From NCBI RefSeq assembly GCF_932526225.1, contig NC_064034.1, positions 14,708,887 through 14,772,886 on the forward strand: a stretch of 64,000 nt of DNA. Direction: 5' to 3'. Positions 59,124-64,000 of this stretch are shown here, piece by piece (the first letter of the stretch is position 1; each line of letters begins with the position of its first letter). The notes under the pieces were generated by a model. The model had not been told where the DNA came from. It did not search any database and saw nothing but the letters and a program-made list of their open reading frames with translations. Origin of the DNA: Nematostella vectensis (Eukaryota; Cnidaria; Anthozoa; Actiniaria; Edwardsiidae). Position numbers and translations under genes: made by a program.

Positions 59124-59197
59124 CAAGGTTGCCCAGTGGTTGTTAGGTCTAGTTGGTGTCTTCAAGGTCACAGGTTCAATTCCCTCGAAATCCTTAA
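59124..59197 (+). repeat. tRNA-like SINE head
   Basis: TTGCCCAGTGGTTGTTAGG (A-box-like) and GGTTCAATTCC (B box) are spaced as in a tRNA, and a T-rich tail follows. The arms do not fold into a full cloverleaf, so a SINE is more likely than a tRNA gene. Confidence 0.5.
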
Positions 59198-60574
59198 TTT
59201 TTGTTTTCTATTTTTTTCTTTTTTTCTATATTTTTATTATACCGAGAATACTGAAAAAGTAACATATCTGAAAATATTTGATAACATTCTATCAATGTTG
59301 AAATGAAAGCTCAGTATAATGTAAGCAATACATCGCATATACTATAACTTGAAATTAAGTGAAGACAATCAAATTTTATTATGTACAAATTTCATTCTAC
59401 AGATGCTTATGCCCATTTCTCAATGGAAAAATATATCAAAGCTTCTTGGTAATCCCACCAGTTCCAGGTAATTCCTGCAGAGAAACTTTTTTGGAGTTTC
59501 TTGATGTAATCCTTTCCCGCAACTGCCTAAAGGATAGTCTCTTGTAAACGCATTGGTACACTCTGGTTAAAACGGGTGTGAACACACACTATAGTTAGTT
59601 CAATACCTTTTTAGTAAACTTATAGAGATATTAACCTCTCTGACCCCTGTTCTTGCTTGTGCTCCTCTCTTAATGGTAGCTGATACCCTTTTTTGCCTAG
59701 CCTTTCTTTTGCAAGATATTTTGCCAGAACAGGTTGTTAAATGATCAATTTTCTCACATAGTTATATTTTTATATTTATGGACTATTTGACCTATATTAC
59801 TCAATATGTTAATGCCTTGTTTTGGAATGGTTCAAATTCATGCAATGGCGGACTTGAAATGAGCAAATTAAATTAGGCGGGTTTGATCCTTGGCCCACAA
59901 CTGGGGCACAACTGTGATTCACACAAATCCGAATTACCTTTCCCAATTTCAGGATGAATTACTGACGTTGCTCACATACTATCTGGTATGCTAGCCACTG
60001 AAAGGCACAGCTGACAAAGCACACCCCAAGTATACACTGGGGAAACCGAGCGACAGCACGGCTTTTCCGGAAGCTTTCTAGGGACGATTTCCTGAGGGCG
60101 TTTTTTCTAGGGGGCTTTTCTGGGGGTGGTTTTCGAGAGTTTGTTTTGCAGTTTTGCATAATCCTACTAGTTTTATCGCTAATATATCAAAATTAAATAA
60201 ATACAAATATTAGATGCAGTTCTAGAGTAGATCTCAATAATTTATAAAAAATTTATAAAAAAAAGTGTAATAAACTGCAATATAGATTACGCTAAAAATA
60301 TTTACTAAAATTAGTTTACTATCAAACTGAAATGATACTAACGTGATCCAACAGCGACAACTTTCCGTGTAAAGGTGTGAATTTTACGCGGGCCATATCA
60401 AAACCACTTCTTCCTCCAACTTTAACCACCTTCCCTGTGTGCTTGGGGTGTTTGCACGTAGTTGGAGGTCTCCAGAATCTCCCATTGTCTCCCTTCTTTT
60501 TACCCACCAACTCTTGACCAAACCCCTCCCCCATCTTTTTTACCCACCCACACCTGGCCAAAGCCCTCCTCCAT
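59198..60574. other. no gene seen
   Basis: AT-rich DNA with short open frames that lack motifs. Confidence 0.4.
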
Positions 60575-61003
60575 CCTCGGCCTCTCATGAATGATTTCTA
60601 GTGCGTTGAGGCTGACTTTGATCCATTCTTCCTGCCACCTTTATACCTCGCTTGCGGCGGGCTGTTTTCTTCTTTTCTTTCAATCCAATAGATTTTGTTT
60701 TTGCGAAAATTGAATCCTACTCGTCCTTCCCTTTATCGTCTTATGTAGTCCCTTCTCTGCTTAATGCAGAAATTATCTTAACACATAGGAGCAGCATTCC
60801 TAGGTCAAACTCCTTTTCCTCCTCTTCCTCCATTCTCAGCCTCTCATGGATGATTTCTAGTGCGTTGAGGCCGGCTTTGATCCATTCTTCTCTTAAGCAA
60901 GGATGCGGAGGCAGTCTGTTCCTTGGTCTCCAGCGGCGGTGTCTTTTATACCTCGCTTGCGGTGGGCTATTTTCTTCTTTTCTTTCTAATAAATAGATTT
61001 CGA
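60575..61003. repeat. two diverged direct copies of about 115 bp
   Basis: TGATTTCTAGTGCGTTGAGG and flanks occur at 60575-60632 and again at 60833-60892. The following TATACCTCGCTTGCGG also recurs (about 60640 and 60948). The copies differ by an insert of about 50 bp. Function unknown. Confidence 0.6.
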
Positions 61004-61726
61004 ATCTTACTCGCCCTTCCCTTTTTTATAATCCCTTTTCTGCTTAATGGAGAAATATGTCTTAACAAGTAGAGCTGGAGCAGCATTCCTACTACTGCCA
61101 CCGCTATAAGGCAGTAGTCCACCATTTCCTTAGCTTCCTGTTTCATCGTGCTATCGTAGCATGGACTTTGATTCTGGGCTGAAACAATGTAATCTTACAA
61201 CATGAAAACACGATTACAGGTTATCTTCGAAGAAGTTGTCAAGGTGGAATGAGGAGTTTGGGAATGCAGGAATCGACAGCCTGTCCTTGGACATCATATT
61301 TAATGATGTCTTTTATTTTTTTTAAGGTTGCAGTTGATTGCTCTAATAGCTAGGAAAAATATGGTTGGTGAAGGTTGACATCCAAAATGTCCTTATCCCC
61401 ATCTCGCATGCAGATCTGCACAGTTGCTTCTCTTTTGCATTCAGAATACTTTGCCGTGTTTCACACTGATAGAGTCCAAGAATACATCGTCAAGTCTCTT
61501 GCGGCCAACCTTGCCAGAAGTGTGAACTAGGAGCCTTGACGCAAACTTCAGCGGTTCTGCTTTGACATTTCTGTTCACGATTTGAAGTAAATGAGGGCCT
61601 AAAATCTTCCCAATTGATTGATTGGCAGAGCTTAGTGTAGTGGATGGCGAGGTGGTGGGTTTATGCTTTATACATCCTGACAATACGATGCTCTAAAAGA
61701 TACGTGTTCCCGTCTTTCAGTTCATC
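61004..61726. other. no gene recognised
   Basis: A minus-strand open frame of 80 codons (61441-61683) has an ordinary amino-acid composition but matches nothing I know. It may be a remnant of the gene whose pieces follow to the right. Confidence 0.35.
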
Positions 61727-62083
61727 TATAAATGAGCCCCAGATCTTGAGGAGTACAGCACAGGTGTATCTTGATTGATACAATCTTCCTTAACATGTAA
61801 TTTGTCTGGTGTTTGTTTTCCTCGGTTCGTACAGAGTTCCTAAAACATTGACTTTTTTCTTGTTAATATCGCCGAAGTATAAATTCAAGGACAAAAGTGT
61901 GGTTTTGGTATGTTTATTGTGCAGTAGGCGCTGCACTATATCTAAACGTTACTCTTATTAGCTGAAATTGGATGCCATCAATTAACATTGTAATTTTGTA
62001 ACTATGAGCTAATGGAAATCATGCTTGCGACTTTCATAAGGCAACAATATGGTCTGAATGTTAAATATTATATTTATTCATTT
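61727..62083. repeat. direct repeat, left copy (0.36 kb)
   Basis: Starts TCTATAAATGAGCCCCAGAT. It is about 93% like 62893-63252 by eye. It lacks TG...CA ends, so it is not an obvious LTR. Confidence 0.75.
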
Positions 62084-62105
62084 GTTTTAGACTAATGAAA
62101 TGGCT

Positions 62106-62825
62106 TCATACTGTTCGCGCGCACATGACGCGCCAAGACGCTTTAACTAGGTCCCAGTAGGCTCGCATATAAGACAGGTATGCTTGGTGGATCCCGATGA
62201 ATTTGCTGTAGAGGTGAGCAGAGCAATCGTGGTCACCAAGATCACTAAGCTGGTGGACCAATCTCGGGTTATCGGCGAAATAAGAAATCTTCATTCCATC
62301 TTGTTGAAATTGACTTACCCAAATGCGCACAGCTATGTCACCGTAAGGATGGCACACAAGTGAAGTATTGCGGCTTTTGATTTCCCCTCAAACTTATTGT
62401 CGAGTATTAAAAAGCCTTCGTCTATCCTTGCTACACCTTGGCCAAAGTGAAGCCATCCCCAGTACAAAAACTCCTCGTGCTTCCTTTCTTATTATCAAAG
62501 TAAAGATGATTAAGGCAGATGAAGTAGTCATCATCTGTCCTCAAGAAGAATTTGAAATCATTGCGCCCGTACGCCCAAAACATTGCCCATAACAACCTGT
62601 GAGCCATTAAGATTTACCCTCTGACCGTCAAGTACTTCAAGTCCCCATATTGGTCTCTTTCTCTCGTTAAGTTCTCTTTGATGCCGTCTTCTAGCCCTAT
62701 GCTGTCGGTGAAAAATCGTGCCTCCCACCCCTGGATAGTAAGGTATGATCGACAGCCATGTTTCTCTGATGGCAGTGCAGCGTTCTTAACGTGGTGTTGC
62801 TGAGATCATGGCGATAAACAAGTCC
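62106..62825 (-). pseudogene. GT31-type beta-1,3-galactosyltransferase pseudogene
   Basis: Pieces in consecutive but shifting frames follow the order of a GT31 (Galactosyltransferase) domain: LFIAMISATP, then AIRETWLS; ARFFTDSIGL; WAYGRNDFKFFLRTDDDYF with the DDD (DxD-type) metal and UDP-sugar motif near 62527-62535; then YWGWLHFGQGVARIDEGF and CHPYGDIAVRIWVSQ with YFADNPRLVHQ. Such enzymes are Golgi type II membrane proteins that add galactose or related sugars. At least two in-frame stops and several frame changes make it non-functional. No introns are evident, so it may be a retrocopy. Confidence 0.65.
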
Positions 62826-62892
62826 ACAGGTCTCAACCTGTTTGTTGATCTGGTAGTTCCTTCCCTCTTTGAAGAGGCTGTTTTCTCAATCT

Positions 62893-63252
62893 ATAAATGA
62901 GCCCCATATCTTGAGGAGTACAGCACCGGTTCTAATTTGGATGATACAATCTTTTTTAACATGTAATTTGTCTGGTGTTTGTTTCTCTCGGTTCGTTACA
63001 GAGTTCCTGTAACATTGACTATTTTTTCTTGTTAATACCGCCGAAGTAAAAATACAAGGCCAAAAGTGTAATTTTGGTATGTTTGTTATTGTGCAGTAGG
63101 CACTGCACTATATCTAAACGTTACTCTTATTAGCTAAAATTGGATGCCATCAATTTAAATTGTAATTTTGAGACTATAAGCTAATGGAGATCCTGCTTGC
63201 GACTTGCACAAGCCAACAATATGGTCTAAATGTTAAATGTTATATTTATTTA
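62893..63252. repeat. direct repeat, right copy (0.36 kb)
   Basis: Partner of 61727-62083, same orientation, 1.17 kb away. The galactosyltransferase pseudogene lies between them. Confidence 0.75.
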
Positions 63253-63506
63253 GTTGTACGCAATGACGATACAACTATGCGCACGTCAAAATGAAACACA
63301 AAATTATCGTGCCAGGATCGCGCGTAAAATTGGACAGAAGCTTCAGAGACGACTGCTTGGAGTCTGCGCCCTTCCTTAAACTAATCAATTGGAAATTTGT
63401 TGCCGTGGTTCAAACCTGCTTATATAATTTGGATGCGGTAGGTATATAAACGGGGGACATTGCTGCATATCTTAGAAATAAATGTAACTCAAGTTACTAC
63501 GTTTAC

Positions 63507-64000
63507 CTATTATAAACCAGTAAAAGGGAGGGTCCGTCAGCCCTTGGCAAAGCGTGTAGTCCAGATAGATGTCCAGTCGGTATTTCCCTGGCTCTATGAC
63601 CAGGAATACAGCCTCGTAGGTGCCATTATCATGTTCAATGACTGTAGCCGCCGTTGAGGTATCCCCTTGCACCAGCACCAGCCAATCGTCGCCACCAATG
63701 CCCTTACCAACTCCACTAGGCGTGCGAGCAGCCGGACGCACATCCATGTGGGAAATAACACTCGCTGAGGCGCTAGTGCGTATGTCCTCACCCCAACAGG
63801 GCAACACCACGCCGAAGTCCATGTTATTAGCACACGGTCGAATAACGTCTTCCCAGGCCATACGCGTACGCCGGACTGGTGACCACTGTCTCACCAATCC
63901 ACCTTTCAAGGTTTTCAAACTAATTTGAGATTGGTCTTCTCTAGCACTTTCAAAACCTTGAGTCCTTTCAAAAGAAGACGTCCCCACCTTCATGAAGTTA
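63507..64000 (-). CDS. unidentified protein with beta-sandwich (NXPE/filamin-like) segment, open at right edge
   Basis: The frame is open from the right edge to a donor at 63505-63506 (GGTAAACG after WFI-I), so this looks like an internal exon of a minus-strand gene. The segment GIGGDDWLVLVQGDTST, then VIEHDNGTYEAVFLVIEPG, then YRLDIYLDYTLCQGL reads like an immunoglobulin-like extracellular repeat with the NGTY turn seen in filamin-type and NXPE-family domains. The family call is uncertain. If the donor were ignored the frame would run 12 more codons to a stop. Confidence 0.45.

Noticed and set aside
61727-63252. LTR pair of a retrotransposon
   Set aside because: Repeats lack TG...CA ends, a primer site and a polypurine tract; only the weaker 'direct repeats' call is kept.
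1-64000. CRISPR arrays, operons, prokaryotic genes
   Set aside because: No spaced direct-repeat array; gene structure is clearly eukaryotic with spliceosomal introns.

Overview
The window reads as nuclear DNA of an invertebrate animal, most likely an anthozoan cnidarian (sea anemone or coral). This is an inference from the many short GT-AG introns, AT-rich intergenic DNA, a tyrosine-recombinase (DIRS/Crypton-like) fragment, hAT, Gypsy and BEL/Pao relics, and TTAA-flanked non-autonomous elements. No species was identified by comparison.

Left part (1-30.5 kb). A recombinase fragment at the edge is followed by the last exon of a PLD3/PLD4-like phospholipase D family gene (+ strand). A complete 24-exon gene for mitochondrial glycine dehydrogenase (glycine cleavage P-protein, GLDC) lies on the minus strand at 3096-14904. 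All phases join and the predicted protein is 1031 aa. The block 4208-17246 then reappears at 17447-30485 after exactly 200 Ns. The repeat is a perfect dovetail: the end of the first sequence block overlaps the start of the second by 13,039 bp. The second GLDC copy (exons 1-22 only) is therefore most likely an unmerged contig overlap and not a gene duplication. A 46-bp minisatellite in GLDC intron 15 is built from the 3' end of exon 15 plus its splice donor.

Middle (29.5-37.3 kb). This is gene-poor DNA with several TTAA-flanked inverted-repeat elements, a tRNA-like SINE head, a CRE-like palindromic tandem repeat, and one exon of an alpha-kinase domain with a one-base frameshift.

Large nested structure (38.0-58.2 kb). 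Two inverted arms of 2.9 and 3.9 kb enclose about 13.5 kb. Inside lies a hAT transposon (41203-52057) whose BED-finger transposase gene is broken by stops and frameshifts. A 7-kb Gypsy retrotransposon (44785-51788, minus strand) is inserted in the hAT. It appears intact and young: identical 176-bp LTRs, a CATT target duplication, a tRNA-Pro-like primer site, a polypurine tract, open gag and pol. A textbook -1 frameshift signal (GGGAAAC plus a stable hairpin) joins gag to pol, and pol begins with a MYND zinc finger.

Right part (58.2-64 kb). A BEL/Pao integrase fragment, a second tRNA-like SINE head, a GT31 galactosyltransferase pseudogene between 0.36-kb direct repeats, and the 3' part of an unidentified beta-sandwich protein gene reaching the window edge. 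Apart from GLDC, the PLD exon, the right-edge gene and the Gypsy ORFs, nearly all coding signal belongs to dead or non-autonomous mobile DNA.
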